In this document: piece after piece, positions 63,110 to 64,000 of the stretch
Layout: each line of letters opens with the position of its first letter
Numbering within the stretch: the stretch's first letter is position 1
NCBI RefSeq assembly: GCF_004770995.1
Contig: NZ_RQHW01000042.1
Coordinates: 124,001 to 188,000 of the forward strand
Reading direction: 5' to 3'
DNA: 64,000 nt
DNA from: Leptospira idonii
Lineage (GTDB): Bacteria > Spirochaetota > Leptospiria > Leptospirales > Leptospiraceae
Program-made: the position numbers and the translations under genes
Notes under the pieces: generated by a model
Database searches by the model: none
What the model was told of the DNA's origin: nothing
The model's input: only the letters and a program-made list of their open reading frames with translations

Positions 63110-63740
63110 GGATAAACGCCAATTTATGATCCGCCTAAACCAAAATCGACTCTTTCTTATTCTTCTTATCACGTTCTCTTTTCCTTTGTGGGCGGATCCG
63201 AAACTTCCGAAAGAACCCCTTTCTCCCGGCTTTCCGGGAGAGGAAAAAAAGGAGGATCGGGATGCAAGAGGAGATACGAAACGTTCCGTGGTTCAGACAC
63301 TGACTCTTTGTGACGGCAGAACCGTGAGGGGGGAAACGGAAGGATTAGGAACCGGAATTTCTTTCCAACATCTTCGAGACGGAATCGAATATAAGAAGAC
63401 TTTAAAATGGGAAGAGGTGGAATCCGTTCGCATCGATTCTTGGGAATTGAAACAAAAGAAAGAAGAAAAAAAAGGAATCAGTTACGAAGCTCTTCCTAAA
63501 AAAGTGCGCATTCGCACTCGATCCGGAGAAACGTTTTATAAGGAAACAGGACTTTCCGATCTTAAACTTTTGAATTTGGTGATTCAAAATCAAAATGGAA
63601 CCGCAAATTTATTTACTTATTGGATCGATCTCAAGTTTGAAAACGGTGCTTGGTATTCAGGTCTTCCCGCATTGAAGAAAGAAGGTTTGGTGCGGGAAGA
63701 TTGTTTGAAAGATGTTGTGAGAATGATCGAATGGGAATGA
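63108..63740 (+). CDS. Exported hypothetical protein
   Basis: 210 residues with a signal peptide (F-P-L-W-A at residue 29). The mature part is charged, with L-C-D-G-R-T-V-R-G-E-T-E near 68 resembling a small beta-domain, and a Lys/Glu-rich middle. No family recognised. Its ATG shares the C-C-A-T-G-G with the divergent antiporter start, so the 5' ends of the two genes overlap. A second Met at 63126 is an alternative. Confidence 0.7.
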   Translation: MDKRQFMIRLNQNRLFLILLITFSFPLWADPKLPKEPLSPGFPGEEKKEDRDARGDTKRSVVQTLTLCDGRTVRGETEGLGTGISFQHLRDGIEYKKTLKWEEVESVRIDSWELKQKKEEKKGISYEALPKKVRIRTRSGETFYKETGLSDLKLLNLVIQNQNGTANLFTYWIDLKFENGAWYSGLPALKKEGLVREDCLKDVVRMIEWE

Positions 63741-63744
63741 GAGA

Positions 63745-64000
63745 TTAAACTCTTTTCTTTGGTAGATATTTATAATATTCCATTTCCAGTGTATTGATTA
63801 GGAAAGTATAATACTTCACTAATTTTTTATCGAATTTCTTTTTGTTCATTTCTTCCCGATAAAAATCAGCCAACTGACTCCGAAAGAGTGCCGTCTTCAT
63901 ATCATTTCGATTGATGAGAATCGTATTCGGCATATCTCTGATTGCAATGTCATCAGGAACGATGATGGTAGAGACAGCTTGTAAAACCGCATACTCGACA
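63745..64000 (-). CDS. Hypothetical protein, C-terminal part (5' end beyond window)
   Basis: About 84 residues are visible and the frame stays open to the right edge (V-E-Y-A-V-L-Q-A-V near the edge). The visible part is soluble and Lys/Tyr-rich (E-E-M-N-K-K-K-F and Y-Y-T-F-L-I-N near the end). A 62-codon frame begins at ATG 63933, but readable coding sequence continues upstream, so a longer gene is expected. No family can be named. Confidence 0.6.
   Translation of the reverse strand, partial: VEYAVLQAVSTIIVPDDIAIRDMPNTILINRNDMKTALFRSQLADFYREEMNKKKFDKKLVKYYTFLINTLEMEYYKYLPKKRV

Overview
The window looks like chromosomal DNA from a spirochaete of the family Leptospiraceae, most likely a Leptospira-type organism. 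This is inference from content: many short lipoprotein signal peptides with loose lipoboxes, two 7TMR-DISM sensor proteins, an lpxD-like acyltransferase, a stand-alone N-terminal transketolase subunit, a bacterial heme oxygenase, a cluster of small TRL-like lipoproteins and an Lcl-domain lipoprotein. Base composition is moderate and fairly even. I see no insertion sequence, prophage, integron, CRISPR array or rRNA operon. The only RNA genes seen are two adjacent tRNAs (Tyr-GTA and Thr-TGT, minus strand, about 10.9-11.0 kb).

Layout. 1-17 kb: a 7TMR-DISM/GAF/cyclase-like sensor cut by the left edge, a radical-SAM SPL-family protein coupled to a nucleosidase-like gene, glutathione peroxidase, a ChaN-like protein, a class A penicillin-binding protein with an N-terminal zinc ribbon, the tRNA pair, transketolase N-subunit, a SirB1-like protein, a polyprenyl synthetase and a 7TMR-DISM histidine kinase. 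17-28 kb: a ClC channel, a three-gene RimB-like protease / 7TM transglutaminase-like / RimK-like ATP-grasp operon, a DUF6580 membrane protein, MazG, an M14 carboxypeptidase, an FGE-sulfatase-domain lipoprotein and an acidic-tailed protein. 28-38 kb: LpxD, DoxX and an extradiol dioxygenase whose promoters share an identical 18-bp operator-like site, a BFD-ferredoxin/RibD-like pair, a UMF1 transporter, and a coupled WYL regulator / DUF2779 nuclease-like / esterase operon. 38-44 kb: an OlsB-like acyltransferase coupled to a phosphate permease, and heme oxygenase coupled to an MFS transporter. 44-51 kb: polA, a glycosyltransferase, an RsbW-like kinase and gltX. 51-55 kb: an atypical, short type IIA topoisomerase pair. 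55-57.5 kb: five paralogous TRL-like lipoproteins around a 488-bp gap that ends in a promoter embedded in a perfect inverted repeat. 57.5-64 kb: DUF445 protein, SDR, RimI, a TPR-like lipoprotein, DprA, a Ca/Na antiporter and exported proteins, with one gene cut by the right edge.

How the genes work together: most of the window is housekeeping (cell wall, isoprenoid, LPS, replication, translation) mixed with envelope lipoproteins and stress functions. The parts with most unexplained content are the TRL lipoprotein cluster and its promoter, the doxX/dioxygenase regulon, the divergent topoisomerase pair, the WYL-DUF2779 operon, and the OlsB-phosphate permease pair. All functional assignments rest on reading motifs by eye; no database search was run.
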